In this document: piece after piece, positions 11,649-24,339 of the stretch
Numbering within the stretch: position 1 is the stretch's first letter
Layout of the letters: each line of letters starts with the position of its first letter
NCBI RefSeq assembly: GCF_000708205.1
Contig: NW_014575563.1
Span: 171,594-235,593, forward strand
Source of the DNA: Mixia osmundae IAM 14324
Taxonomy: Eukaryota; Basidiomycota; Mixiomycetes; Mixiales; Mixiaceae
DNA length: 64,000 nucleotides
Direction of reading: 5' to 3'
Position numbers and translations under genes: made by a program
The notes under the pieces: model-generated
The model's input: only the letters and a program-made list of their open reading frames with translations
Databases searched by the model: none
What the model was told of the DNA's origin: nothing

Positions 11649-13702
11649 ATGGCCAGCACAAGCGACAGCGTGCACGATGCGAGCGGTTCGCTTGCGACAG
11701 GCTCGTACGCACGCACGATGCGCACCCGACAGGGCATCGCGAGCACAAGCAATCTCAGTGGCTCCTTGACCTCTCATGTCGAGGCAGAGGCGAGCCCGTC
11801 GGCCTACGAGGGCTCCACTGCTAGCGGGAGCGGCAAGAAGGAAGGCTGGCTACCCAGCTCGATCGATGAGTTTGTACATTACTGTCAGACCCAGCAGACA
11901 GGCGCACAAGTCGTCAGGAACGTCGTACCTCTCATCAAGAGGCTCGAACGCTACTTCCAGGACCGACGCAGACCGGGCGAGACCCTGTCTAGCTGGCTCT
12001 CGAGCATGTGTGCCAACGGTGCAGACCCGCTTGATCTGCTCGCGCCTCCCACTAAGGAACAAGCTGGTCAAGCTACCAAGTCAGAGCCTCACAGTCTTGC
12101 GTTCATCCTGGTCCTGTGAGCCGGCCACGCCTCAGATCTGGTGGACGATCTGAGCGCTTTGCTGCTTCTAGACAGGCCCGCTTGGAGACAGGACGCGGGC
12201 AAGCCCTCGAGCTGCCTCTCAAGCTTTCTGCGCTCGCTGCGAGATCGTATAGCACCGATCAACTTGCCGCTCTGCCCGGACTCGGCAAGCTCGGCGCTAT
12301 CGTGGATCACATGAGAGCTGACACGCTACCTTCAGTGACGTCCTGGTCAAATCAGATCGTGCGCGTTCAGGCAGACGTGAGTCGCACTTTAAGCTGATGT
12401 CGCCATCTCGACGCTCATTGCCGCGCATGCAGTCTGCCCGATCTGCTCCGGTCCTTCTCGATATCCTCCATCGCTGGTGCCGCCACGTTACCGGCTTCAG
12501 CACACTCACTGGATTCCACGTGCCCTACCTCTACGTAAGTCACTCGCTGCGCCAGGGTACACATCCTGACGTGCATGTCCGCAGCATGCTTTGCGCGCGG
12601 GTCAGTATGCACCTGCTGCTAGCCTCTTGGAAACCGCCATAATGGACGTCGACAATACGGTCAGTCATGCACGCCTGCTTCGATGGCGATTCACTGACGT
12701 GCTGATCTCAGTCCGTTCTGGGCTACCGTGACAACCTGCTCTACCATCTATATGGTGGCATCATCCTCACAGCTACCGGTCGCTATGAACTCGCTCGTCG
12801 CCACTTCGAGAGAGTGCGTCTAGCCAGCGTTCTCAAGCGTACACATGCTGATCGTACCTCAGGCGATATCCGCCCCTGCGCTCACTGCCAGCGCTATCCA
12901 GATAGACGCCTATCAGAAACTGTCTTTGCTCCATCTCATCTCTTCAGCCGTGGACGACAAGGTAAAGCCCCAGCTCTGCATTGTGCACGCACGCTAATGC
13001 ATATAGACAGGCCCTTGAGCTACCCAAATACACCAGTCCTGCTGTTACGCAAGCTATTCGAAACCAGTGCAGCTGGTACTCCGAGTTTTCGGGCGCCTAT
13101 CTTCATGGCGACGTGCCACGATGTCAGCAGCTCGTTCACAAGGCCAGATCCGACCTTTCCAAGGTAGCTACGGGCCAGCTGCTAAAGTTGTCGCGCTTAT
13201 GCTCGTGCAGGCCGGCAACTGGGGCTTGGCGCAGCAATGCCTCTTCTTCCTCGATACTCATGCCATCCGTTTGCTGTCTAAACACTACATCTCAGTACCC
13301 CTTGCGACGATCTCACATAGTCTCGGCTATCAGCTCGGCCGGGATCTGACGAACCTTGCTACTCGAATCCAAGCAGAGGTGCGGAGCTTCGTACGCCGAA
13401 GTCATCATGGACTGAAGTCAGATCCTGCATAGATTGAGCGTCGAACCCTGCATGCTAGGTTCGATAGGGCCGGGGACGGCAACAGTAATGTGATGCTTAT
13501 CTTCCTCGAAGACGGTGCGGCCTATGATTCCAAAGAATCTGCACGCGAGATACAAGGTGTCGTGACGATACAACAAGAAGTCATCTACCGTACGGCCGGG
13601 CTCAGCAATGCCCTCGCTTGCGATCCAGAGACGCTCAAACGGCAGCAGGCTGCCGGCGCGATGAGTAACATGCATCCCTATGCAGACGTGCCGTCGCCAT
13701 AG
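11649..13702 (+). CDS. CSN3: COP9 signalosome subunit 3 (CSN3)
   Basis: PCI-domain subunit of the COP9 signalosome. Starting from MASTSDSVHD, exon 1 has a Ser/Thr-rich leader, then SSIDEFVHYCQTQQ, NVVPLIKRLERYF and HSLAFILVL. Later exons give YRDNLLYHLYGGIILTATGR followed by YELARRHFERV, then DAYQKLSLLHLISSAVDD, ALELPKYTSPAV and CSWYSEFSGAYLHGDVP. The PCI part is NWGLAQQCLFFLDTHAIRLL, then KHYISVPLATISHSLG, ending with MLIFLEDGAAYDS and TIQQE. The last pieces correspond to the family's NNxGLVKQCL, LTLSLxDMA and MIEDGEI. About nine small introns interrupt it, with GTAAG/GTGCG donors and CTGAC-type branches. The exact joins around 12116-12720 were not all resolved. It lies 1 kb after CSN2 with one small opposed gene between. 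Confidence 0.85.
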
Positions 13703-14783
13703 ACAAGATGACGTTGTCAGCCCAAAAGCGTACAAGTGTGGCCTGTTGTTGTCGAAGATGCAAAGCAGAGACAATCGAGAAGATTACTTGCAATATTACA
13801 GGAGAGGACCTGCGAGGCGACGTACAAGCTAGTCGCACTGAACAAGGGATGTTGGTCTCTTCCTGCTTATCACGCATCTCTGCCAAAGATCGTAACGACC
13901 TTTTGGCGGGCTCTGACAGGTACCTAACAAAGTGAGGATCTGGTTGGTCGACAGCAATGGATCGAAAAGCAGAAACAGACTTGCGTGCTCGCGCAGCAGG
14001 CTCTGACGATCCCGAGCGTCGGCTTCCGGCGCCTATGAGTGGTGTCGCCATCACGTCGACTGACTAACGCCCGTACAAGCTAGGGCGCTTCAGATTGAAG
14101 GAACAATCTGAATGAAAAGTGTCGATCGAATGGACGCGGCAGGACACCGGCCGCCTGGCTCGGGGCAGCTTGTATCGTGCACCGACGCGCGCAAATACTG
14201 GCACGCTCGCGAGGCTGACTCGTCGTGATTCTATGGATACAGCAATTGAGGAACGATCGGTCCGCTCGCTCTGATCGCGCAGGGCAGCAAGCTTGTCTAA
14301 GCTCGAGCGAAGCAGTCGCACAACCGGCAGGCATCGGCTCGTACTGACAGACGCGAAGTTGGCGAACTCGACCGACATTAGCACGATAGTGACGTACGGC
14401 TCGGGCGTGCCCCTGCGCCGGACAGCTCAGACTTGCAGCATTCATGTCGGATAGATTGTACAGTATAGAGATCTTGCAGACTGAGAGTAGGGCTGACGAT
14501 TGATGACGACAGCGAAACAAAAGAGGAAGCCTTCAGAGGGCTGAGCGCTACGCTATCGGCAGGTTGCTTCAATCTGCACGTAGGCCGTTGAAGGTGACGA
14601 CGATGAGTATCTGCGGACATGTGACGAATGTGTCACAGGTTGCTGGAAACGCATTCGCAGGGGCTGATCGTTCAATTATTCCAGCCGTCGCCTGGGTTTC
14701 CTGAGCGAGTGCGTGGTGCACCACTGCGAAGCCTGTATGGGCAGTGCTTGTCAGCGGACATGTGAGGATGCAAGCATTGTGCC
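13703..14783. other. intergenic, no confident gene
   Basis: About 1.1 kb between the CSN3 stop and the casein kinase stop. A minus-strand frame of 139 codons (14054-13635, start MMATPLIGAG) and overlapping plus-strand frames at 13708-13935 are present. None has a recognisable domain, and the minus frame overlaps the CSN3 3' end antisense. I see no RNA gene or repeat here. Confidence 0.45.
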
Positions 14784-16129
14784 TCACATTCTATCGGAAT
14801 CCTGCCCCAGACCTTCGTTGGTGACCTGGCGCGCCTGAACAACGCGACGCTTAGGCTGCATGCTAGAGCCATTGCCATTGTTAGAGCCTGACTGGCCAGT
14901 GTTCTGCGCTCCCGTGAGCATCTGGTGCTGGGATTGCTGCACTTGTGCCTGTTGCTGGGCCTGGATGGCTGCCTTTTCGGAGGCTTGCTCGTCGCCGTTG
15001 CGTTGCTGGACGGACCAGTCGAAGATGTAGTCGTACTGGAAGCCTTCGCGAACAAAGAGATCTCGGAAGAGCTTTCGCAGGTACGAGTAGTCTGGCTTAT
15101 CGTCGAATCGAAGCGAGCGGCAGTAATTGAGGTAGATAGCAAACTCATTCGGGAAACCCCGACAGAGGAACTCGGTCGGCGTCGTCATCTTCTTCTCCAT
15201 GATACGATCGTACTTTTGTTTCTTCGTCGCCGCTTTGAGTCCCTGCCAGGGTAGACAGCCACGGAGGAAGTACATGAGGACATATCCAAGCGATTCCATG
15301 TCGTCTCGACGGGATTGCTCGACGCCGAGATGAGTGTTGATTGAGGTGTAGCGCGCAGTGCCCGTGAGGTTCTTGTTCTCTCTGTAGGGAATGTGGAGGT
15401 GCGTCTTCGGATCTCTGTACTTCTTTGCAAGTCCGAAATCTACGCGGTGCATCAGGCCGAGGCCTCGTGTGGAGTAAGCAAGGGACTCACCAATGACGTT
15501 GACCTGATTGCCACGCTTGCCGATGCCCATGAGGAAATTGTCGGGCTTGATGTCGCGATGGATGAAATTGCGCGAGTGAGTATACTCGATACGCGAGATC
15601 TACTCGGCTTCGGATCAGCAAGGGAGTCGGTGCAGGAGAGTGAACGCACCAATTGATCGGCGAGGAGAAGGACCGTCTTGAGGGAGAACTTGCGGTTGCA
15701 AAAGTTGAAAAGATCTTCCAGTGAAGGGCCAAGGAGGTCGAGGACCATGGCATTGTAATCGCATTCGACGCCAAACCAGCGTACAAAAGGCACGCCGACA
15801 CCTCCCGCAAGAGTCTTGTAGACCTTGGCTTCATACTCTAGCTGGGGGTGTTTGGCCTTGATGGACTCGAGCTTGATGGCTACTTCCTCGCCCGAGATGA
15901 TGTTGACGCCGAGGTAGATATCGCCTGTTCGGAGGAGTCATGACGCGTCAGTATGATGCACAGGAGGACGGAGACAGCAGGGGAAGCCATTGTCGATCAG
16001 CGTGGAGAGTGCAGATAGCAGGCAGTGGGCCGTGCGTGGCAACAGAGGACACCGGGAGGTTGACTCACCAAAAGAACCTGAGCCGATCTTCTTGCCGATC
16101 CTGTACTTGTTGCCTACCCTGAGATCCAT
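14784..16129 (-). CDS. hhp1: casein kinase 1 (Hhp1/Hrr25, CK1 delta/epsilon type)
   Basis: Ser/Thr kinase with roles in DNA repair, vesicle traffic and growth control. Four exons fit exactly: 16129-16069, 15924-15650, 15599-15491 and 15439-14784, giving 366 residues. The start [20 protein letters not shown] contains the Gly loop. Then come VAIKLESI (catalytic Lys), [20 protein letters not shown] (catalytic loop), [30 protein letters not shown] and the CK1-specific [20 protein letters not shown]. The domain ends at FDWSVQQRN, and a Gln-rich tail of about 90 residues follows. The short tail and sequence match Hhp1-like kinases rather than the membrane-anchored Yck type, since no C-terminal Cys pair is present. 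Confidence 0.95.
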
Positions 16130-16591
16130 GGCGGGCTACAGTGTCTCGGTGGGACGAGTGCTTGCTCAGACTCTCTTTGTGAACCGGCTCAGCGTGTGAC
16201 GAAGCGGGTCAGACACGACTGTATGCGGACAAGACTGGTCAGGCGGCAGAGGCAGTCGCGACCTGTCGAGGCTGTAGATGACGAGTAGACCGCGTGAGAG
16301 ACGAGGTGATGACCGCTCAGCAGGTCAGCTGGATCTTGTCCTCCTCTGTCGAGCCGAGCCGAGTGAGGCGCAACCGGGGTGATTCACTCCCAAATCGCAC
16401 GTGCACTGCCTCCGAGAAGACGGGCCTGTTCGCGCTCTGCCGGTCGGTATGTGTGATCACCGATGCCTGTCGACCTCTCCAGACAAGTCGGCTGGACGAG
16501 GATGGATGCACGATGGCCTGCTGCTGATCACCGCTCGTCAATAGTCAGCCGAGGCGGGACAGGCGCGGTTCCGAAAGTAAATGTCACAAAG
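16130..16591. other. intergenic, CK1 upstream region
   Basis: 460 bp holding the casein kinase promoter and the 3' end region of the FHA kinase. No gene, repeat or clear TATA element seen. Confidence 0.5.
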
Positions 16592-18669
16592 TCACGTTTC
16601 TGCTTGCAATTGGCCCCTGACATGCCTGACACGCTGGCAACAAGCTAGCCTATCGTAGATCGCTTCGAGCTCTGACCTGCTCTTGACAAACCATGTATGC
16701 TCAAGTGCTTGCGCTATGCTGCTTCTGCTCTCCGGATCGACGCACAGCAATTGCTTCACCAGATCAATGACTGCCGGACACGTCAGCATCTTTGCATCGA
16801 GCATGTTGGCCGGACGGACTGTCTGGATCGTGTCGCTGCCAGACCGCGCTCGTGAAATTGATCTGTCCCCTTCTGGCTCGGGCCAGATAAGCTTGACCGC
16901 TCGGCTCCGGCACGACGTCGTTCAGAAATGCGCAAAAGCTCGAGTTGTCTTGCGCATGTGTTGCTGCTTTATCGGGTACGTCGAAAGGGTGTTCGCCGCT
17001 TGCCAGCATGAAGAGCATCAGTCCTGCACCCCAGCAATCTTGAAGCTGTCCGTCGTACGCTGTTGTGACAGGCCGTCAGCCAACTCTGCGTGCGAACTGC
17101 AGACAGACCTGCCTATGTTGCGCGAGAGCGAAGAGAGCACTTCGGGCGCCATATAGGTACATGTGCCACAGAGTGTGCCGGCTAGCTGTCCAGAAGGTCG
17201 AGCAGTGCCAAAGTCGGCGAGGACGATGCGAGGACAGGGTCCATCGCCGTCGACCAGTACATTCTCCAACTTTAGATCTACTCGGGTCAATCAGCCCTAT
17301 TCAGCTCAGTGCGATAGGCGCTCGCCTCGATGTGCAATCTTGGCCGTACAGTGCAGATACTAGTGATCGGTCAGATCCGCATATTGGCAGAGCATCGTAC
17401 GCACCTCTAGCGCTTTGAAGAGCTGATAAGCGATCACCTTGACTTCGACGCGATCGAGCGTGCCGCGCCGGATCAGATAATCGAAGAGATCGCCGCCATT
17501 GACGCTGACTCAGCTGTCAGCTGTCGCTATACTTTGATGAAGCGACCAACAGCTCTATGAAAGCAAGCGACTGCTTTGGCGTGTCGTAGAGGTCCCAAAA
17601 TCTGCTAATGTTGGGCTACGCCAGCGTCAGACTCTGCCTAATCGAAGAACGAAACCGACATGGTCAATGCGAGCAAGCATGACATGCTCACGTTGCAAAG
17701 TAGCTTGATTACTCGCGTTGATCTTCTTGCGATCGATGATCTTACAGGCGCATTGTCGGCGGAGCACAGTGTTGTAGGCAAGATGCACGGTCGCGAAGCT
17801 GCCCCTGAAATGCGCGATTCAGCCCGATATACAGCCCGCAAAGTTACCGACTTGCTGTCCCAGCACGCGATTGTAGATGACGTAGTCGCCTTGCTGTGCT
17901 CTCTGTCGCGTCAGCCAGGACGAGAGCGATCGATATCCTGGCTTACCTGGGCGTATATGAGATCTGCTGAGGACATGCTGAGCGCGCCGACGAGCTGTCG
18001 GAAGACGAAGCCTATCTCTCGCAGTGAGCAGGCCCATATCCCAGACGGGGCCCTTACGATGAGAAGCGAATGCGACGACATCGCCGTCATTGAGCAGAAC
18101 AGAGTGATTGTGGATTAATCGATCGTCATTGAGGACTGTGCCATTCATCGAAACGTCCTGAGGCAGGCATCAGCTGCTGATCCCCGGGGGTGGCTGACGT
18201 CGGACTTGAAGTCTCACAAAGGCTTCACCGCTGTCAAGACAAAGCTGTTCGCGGATCTCAGCTGATGCTCCTTTGAAGTTGCGAAGATTGTCACTGTTGA
18301 TAGCCTGCAATGGATGGCAGACACGCGAGGGTCGAGCAAGCTCAGATGGCAGTTGGACGACCGTCCGACCGTCTGCACGAAGACTTCGCTCTCGGGAGAT
18401 CTTATCGCGGAAGGGTCTTGGGCTTTGATGATGAGTGTCTGAGACGGCTGAGGGGCACTCAGGGCACTCGCGGACACTCGAGCATGCGCAAGTGGCAGCT
18501 CTTGAAAGCTTGGAGAGACGAGCACGAGGCTCTCGGACTCGATCGGAGCAAGCGTACCGATCTGGAGCATCGACTGCTCTTCCCAGTCCTTTGGCTGCTC
18601 GTACTGGCGTTGCGGGGACGAGGAGTCCGACTCGCTTGGCTCGATAAGGATCCGCTTGCGCACCGGCAT
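16592..18669 (-). CDS. FHA-domain Ser/Thr kinase, Cds1/Rad53/Chk2 type
   Basis: Likely checkpoint kinase. From MPVRKRILIEPSES at 18669, an acidic/Ser leader is followed by an FHA domain at about residues 98-190: VGRSSNCHLS with the conserved Gly-Arg-Ser, then DPRVSAIHCRL with the Ser-x-x-His, then MNGTVLND. Such domains bind phosphothreonine. The kinase domain follows: YVIYNRVLGQQVG (Gly loop region), IAHRDLKLENVL, ADFGTARPSG, GTCTYMAPEVLSSL, DCWGAGLMLFMLASGEHPFD and AIAQALEHTWF. Many introns are needed. The one at 17325-17278 begins with GC, not GT; it is fixed by phase because removing it gives the invariant HRDLKLEN. There is only one FHA domain, before the kinase, as in Cds1/Chk2; meiotic Mek1 has the same layout and is the alternative. 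Confidence 0.82.
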
Positions 18670-18727
18670 GGTAGACTGCTTCGGTGTCAGTAGAAGAGCA
18701 AAGACTTGCAATTTCACATAAAAGTCA

Positions 18728-21700
18728 TTACGCGATGGCGCCCAGTACCAGCGCGCATGCTTCCTCCTTCTCCGCCCGTACACTGAGCTCCATCGTTACG
18801 CCGTTACCGCTTGAGAAGGTCATCCTGCTTCGGGCGAGGACAGGACCTCCTCCGCCGCAGACGAGGCCAGATAGAGTGAGCGTATGGACCGAGCTCGAGG
18901 TCGGTATCTCTGTGCCTCCAAGAGGCTCCATGTTGAGGATCTCTATCAGAGTATCGCACGCAGCTGTCATACGGCTGTCAGCCGATAGACTGTGTCCTCA
19001 GTGAGCCTGCGCACCTTTGAGGCTTTCCAGTGCGCTCAGTGCAAAGGTCTCCGTCGCCGTCGCGCCTGTCGACAGTCGCTCCCATTCGCTCTTAAAGGTC
19101 GCATAACTTGGCACGATATAATCACCAGCTCCGAGCTCGATTTCCTCGACTTGGTATTCGTCTTCGTAGCCTTCCTCTTCCGGCTCGCCGCTCGAAGGGT
19201 CGACTTCCTTGCTGACGAATTTGAGCGAGCAGCTGAACGAAGCCATCGCAAAGTCGGTCGCTGATGCACGCGAGAACGAGACGTAGACGACAGCAGGCGT
19301 TGTCGCATCGAGCTTGTCGATTGGGATGATAAAGTCCTCCACTAGATGAGTCTCCGTCGTCGCAGTCATGATGACAGATACGTTCTCCAGAATTGTGTCT
19401 TGCAGCGTGTTGCGGATGTTGAACTGCCGTGATGGTCAGCGCGATCCTACAGACTGTGATGATGGTGGATTTACCTGGAAGACGATGTGCTCTGAGAAGA
19501 CGTGCTTGACGGCCGTGACCACATATTCGGTTTCGCTCTCGCTGAGCTCGATAGGCTTGCTCGAGCTCTTGAGTACTTTGCCATAAGAAGCAAGCTCTGG
19601 AACCTCTGCGAGCTGTTGAGCATAGAGCGACTGCGATTCGGCAGCGGTTGCAGCAGGAGCGATTGCGTCGGATGTGCCGATATGCGCCTGGGCAGCTGAA
19701 GCATCCCCAATCGGCATTTCCTTGCGTGAGCCTGCATATAATCCATCAGCGCGATCGTGCGACTCTGAGATAAGGCTTACGTAAAGCCTCTTCGCGAGCC
19801 TGCTCGCGGCTGATGCGAGGAACTGCGCCGACGTCAAAAGGACTGTCTAGACCTGCTGGCTGGCTGATATAAGTTGCAAGCTGATCTTCGAGCGCTGCTA
19901 TCGAGAAAGTAGACTCTGCACGCAACCTCCCGTGAGCTCTTCTATGGTACGAAGACGGCTCTCGCACCATCGCGGACGAAAGCTTCCGCAAGCAGATCTT
20001 CGTCAAGGACTTTGAGATAGAGGGCCGCTCGATCGCGAACCTCGTCATCGACATCATCGAGGCATCTGCTCGAGAAGGATCAGCCATGAACGAAGCAGGT
20101 AGCAGAGACCTCACCGTCGCAGTAGGACACGGATGCTCGTCTTGACAGTCGTGTCTGCAACATTGACGCCAAATTTGGCCAGCGAAGAGACGGCAGCAGC
20201 TCGGACAATGGCATTCTCGAGGACGACACGGTTGTAGATGTATCGGATATACTTTGTCGGTTGAGGCGCTTTTGGACCCTCGACGCCTAGCAGGTGCAGA
20301 ATGCGAACCGACAGTTTCGTGAACTCGCAATCCTCGATGAATTCGCAAAGCTGAGCAAGCGCAGCCTCCTTGCTATCGCCGATGAATTTGATCATATCGA
20401 AGATGGCTTCTACGACGGCTCGTTTGAAATCGTAGCCACCCTCGTCTCGCAACACGCCGCTGAGGAAGGTAAGCATGACAGACTGCTTTGCTGGGAATTT
20501 CAGGCAAAGCGATCTGATAGCGTTGACGACGATGACTTTGAATTCATCAGAAATCTCGCCCATAAAGCTGCTGATCTGCTTCATTAGACGATCGACTGAC
20601 GCCTCGTTGCCCGTCTTGAGCAATGTGGTGATAGCATAAGTCGCAACGCTTCGGTTGTCGTCGTTGATGAGCTTTTCCATGTCAAGATTGCAGGCAGATA
20701 CCGGGCCTGGGTGAACCTGTGCAAGTCGTGAAAGTGTTCGAATGGCTGCAAATTTGAGCGTCGATTTTGTCGAAGCCAGGAAGGCAGTGAGAACCTGGAT
20801 CGGCCGTGCAAGCTCCGATGAGCTAACGCTGCGCATCTCGCAGATCGTCCGCGCTGCCTCGTAGTTGACCATATCACTTTTGTGGCGCAGAAGACCCTCG
20901 AGTACCTCGTACATCTGCCGATGCAGACTATGTACGGTTTAGCTGGCTGATTCAATTGACGCTATGAAGGACCCACTTTGGATCCTCGTCCATGACTTTG
21001 GCAGCAAATCGAATGAGCATGCAGATGGCATGTGGACTTCGTAGCGAGCTCGTGCCACCGCGTCCAGCGCCGCTCAGCTGCTGGATAAGCTTGGATACGG
21101 CCATGCGATCCTGCTGCCGGATGATATAGAGCAGACCAAGAGCATGATATTGTGTGATGTAGGAAGACGAAGGAGCAGATTGATAGCCAGAAGGAGGCGC
21201 GCCCATCGTGGCTGAAGAGGTCTTGGCGACGATACCTTCGTTAGCCTCGTTGGCCCAGCGCTTGATGACATCTCGCGCGACTGGCGACAAGTGATATGAT
21301 GATACGAGGGCAGCTGAAGAGATGGGCACACTCTTGTCGACGATAGCAGATTTGAAGAAGCGCTCGACGCCTTGTATCATAGATCCCTATCGCGTCCATG
21401 TCAGTCGCGGTTGTGCAGCAATAAGCGCGTCAGACACACGTCTATGACCCTGCAGAGTGCTCGGATCGCATTGGGTCGATAGACGACCTCTAAATTGGGC
21501 TGCATGTCCTTCATGATAGACGAAGTGACCATGATGACATCGTCGGCGATCTTGCTTAGCTCCTTAATGACCAGGTAGACCATCTGGCGCAATGCGGGCT
21601 ACAATTTGACACAGGAGATGAGCACGCGTCCGAGCCCGTTGCATGATGCTCGGCCTACATCCTTGTGCTGGAACAGCTTCGTGACGCCAAAGAACAACGT

Positions 21701-22048
21701 CGTCGCTTCTTGCGTGCCAAAGGTCTCCCCGGCATAGAGCAGGTAAATGATCTGCGGAGCTTGTCAGATCGGCGTGATGAGCAACTCGCGGCTGCTTGCC
21801 TTTGTGAGGAGGATCCTGCACTTGCGCGGGCTGATGGGAGACTGTTGCCGTGCGTTAGTAGGCACGGTAGCGTGCAGCGCAAGAGGCGCGAGCTTGCCTC
21901 GTTGAAGACTCTTGCTTCTTGCAGCACTGTGGTGACATCTTGCAGGAAGAAGCCGACTGTAGATCCAGCGCGAGCGTGAGTTCTTTGGCCAACGGCCTCA
22001 GCCCTGTTGCGTACCGCCCGCTTCCTCGTCTTTTTTGTACAGCGCCAT
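18728..22048 (-). CDS. SEC21: coatomer gamma subunit (gamma-COP, Sec21)
   Basis: Gamma subunit of the COPI coat, acting in Golgi-to-ER vesicle transport. The start [12 protein letters not shown] matches the family's KKDEESGG. The adaptin-like alpha-solenoid follows: [111 protein letters not shown] and [15 protein letters not shown]. The appendage domain contains [17 protein letters not shown] and [16 protein letters not shown] and ends near VLGAIA. Around nine short introns are spread across the gene. It is full length by comparison with the family (about 900 residues). Confidence 0.95.
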
Positions 22049-22334
22049 ATCGTCAGCTTTCTGACGTGACGTCCGCTCCTGAACACGGTCCGCTGGCTAC
22101 CGTGTCGTCAGAGAGAAGATGAGAACGAAGGCTCGCACTGAATAAGCCTGACGCTGCGCCTCGACGAAGGCTCGACGACGCGCGCCATGGAATTGCCACG
22201 TCACAGTCAGTCCGCCCGCTCACGAACTGCAAACCAAATGAGACAATGCATTTGCTCGGTCTATGAAAAGCCAAGGACGAAACCAGTCTTGCGTTGGCTT
22301 GCAATTGATGGACGTGCATCTGATGAGAGGACGC

Positions 22335-24161
22335 TTAGTGCTTGAATTGGTGCTCTGTGACACCTTTGCCCATGGCTGCCGTGCTGCTAATACCTCCCGT
22401 CGCAGTCTGCAAGAGTGAATCAACATAGGAAGCACCGGACCATGTTTGATGTGTGAGAACGTCGCAGCCGATCTCGCGCTCGCGTCTCTGAATAGTCTCG
22501 ACGTAGGCGCGCATGCCGTTCTTGGCGAACTCTTTGGCGAAGAGATCGGAGATGTAGGCGTTCGAATGCAGACCGCCGAGCGTGATGAATTGCCAGCAGA
22601 ATCCGAGCTTGCCGAGATCCCAGACGTAGGATTCCATCTTGTCTGCGGAAAGGCCGGCGGCGTCCCAGTTGAAGGACGGGCTCAGGTTGTATGCGAGCCA
22701 TTGATCAGGGTAGACCTTCTTGACACCGGCTGCGAACTCTTGCGCTTGAGCAAGGATGGGAGACTTGGTCTCCATCCAGATGAGGTCGGCATAGGGCGCA
22801 AAGGCGACGGCTCGGTTGACAGCGCACTGCGTGCCGCCCTGGTAGCGGTAATAGCCTTCGCGCGTACGGGGCGCATCCCAGTCCCAATGCAGCTCGCCTG
22901 CACCGGCGTCCTTTGCAAGCTTGCGAGCTTCCTTGTGGCTGACGTGGGCTGCCGCCTTGAGGAAGCTGTCGATCTTGCTCTGGCTGACCTTTTGGGTCTT
23001 GAGGGCCTCGACGACTGCATCGTTGAACAGGACGAGCTTCGCCTTGAGCGTCCAATCGTCTTCGATCTGTTGCAGCTCTGCGCCAGACTTGCCAGATTGC
23101 TCGGCCTTGCTCATGAGTGTTGGCAGATCGCCAATGTCGGCATTGGTCGTTCCCAAGATGAAGGCGTGATCGCGCTCGTCAACGTTGGTGGTGATGAGCG
23201 TTGCAGCCTCCGAGTCTGTTCGTGCGACGACAATGTTTTCGACGCCCATGATGTCGTACTGGAGACGGATTGCAACGAGGCGGTTGATATGCTCCTGGAT
23301 GGGCACAAGCACCTTACCGGCCATGTGACCGCACTTCTTGGTACCGGCTGCTTGGTCCTCGATGTGGATGCCTGCTGCACCCTTTTCGACAAAGAGCTTG
23401 GTCAACTTCATCACCGCCGTCAGACCGCCGTGACCAGTATCAGCATCGGCAACGATTGGCCTGTGAGCATGATAAGCATCTGACGCGCACGATAAATGAG
23501 TCCACCCTACCTCAGGTAGTCGACGAATGGCACGCTTGCGCGCTCTGCTGCGCTCAGGCGAGAACGCGCTTCTCTTTGCTTGCGGTCGTGGAAAAGCTGC
23601 GCCATGAAGAGGTGCTCGACCTTGTTGGGGACAGTGTTGTATGGATAATCTGCAGTGATGTCAGCTCTGCCTCTGAAAGCTTTGCCTAGTGCGTACCAGC
23701 AAGATCAGGTCCGGGTTCATTGGTGGATGAGGCTGTTGAGGATGACTGCCAACCAGAGACGTAGACCGTCTACGGAATGCCGTGTCAGTCGAAGACTCGT
23801 ACAGCTCAGTGAATGCTCACCTCTAGGTACTTGGCCATCTGGGTGACTTGCACTGGATCAAGTCTGAAGCAGGGGAGTTCGGTCAGTACGGCTTTCGTAC
23901 AAAGGCGGCAAGTCCGGCTTACGCGCCATAGGTGTGCGAGGGCGTCTTGTTCTTGACGTGCTCGGACAACAAGGCGAAGAGCTTCTTGCCTTGATCATTT
24001 GACGGGTAGCTGAGCTTGATCGTGCCTCGCTTGCTGACCACTTGCTCGGCCGTGTAGGGTCGCAGGAGGCCCTTGTATCTCGGTGTCTGCCACCATGCCT
24101 TGACGGCAGCGACTTCGTCTGCGAAGATCTTGTCCTCTTTTGCTTCGAATGAGGGTGCCAT
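22335..24161 (-). CDS. ICL1: isocitrate lyase
   Basis: Splits isocitrate into succinate and glyoxylate, the first step of the glyoxylate bypass used on acetate, fatty acids or ethanol. Starts [17 protein letters not shown], then [17 protein letters not shown]. After introns come GADTGHGG-type residues ([17 protein letters not shown]), [10 protein letters not shown], the catalytic [55 protein letters not shown] and [17 protein letters not shown]. The protein ends TEHQFKH. That end is not a standard SKL-type peroxisome signal, so location cannot be read from it. Four or five exons; the largest is 23414-22335. Confidence 0.96.
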
Positions 24162-24339
24162 GCTGTGTGGATGTGGGTGTCGTGCGTGTCCTCTGCGAGA
24201 GTGACTCGGCTCGGATTTCAGCAGTAAGCGCGGGTGGCGTCGGCTATTGCGATCGACTTGCCAATGCGCGTCCGCCGGCTGTTTGGCGACTCACTCTTGA
24301 CCATTCCTAGTCTTCGCTCACCTTTCCTCCAGCTCAGCC

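Noticed and set aside
13635-14054. Minus-strand frame of 139 codons beginning MMATPLIGAG
   Set aside because: It runs antisense into the CSN3 3' end, has no recognisable domain and no splice or homology support; long chance frames are common in this GC-rich DNA.
22446-23483. Plus-strand frame of 345 codons
   Set aside because: Exact antisense of isocitrate lyase; the minus strand carries all the family motifs.
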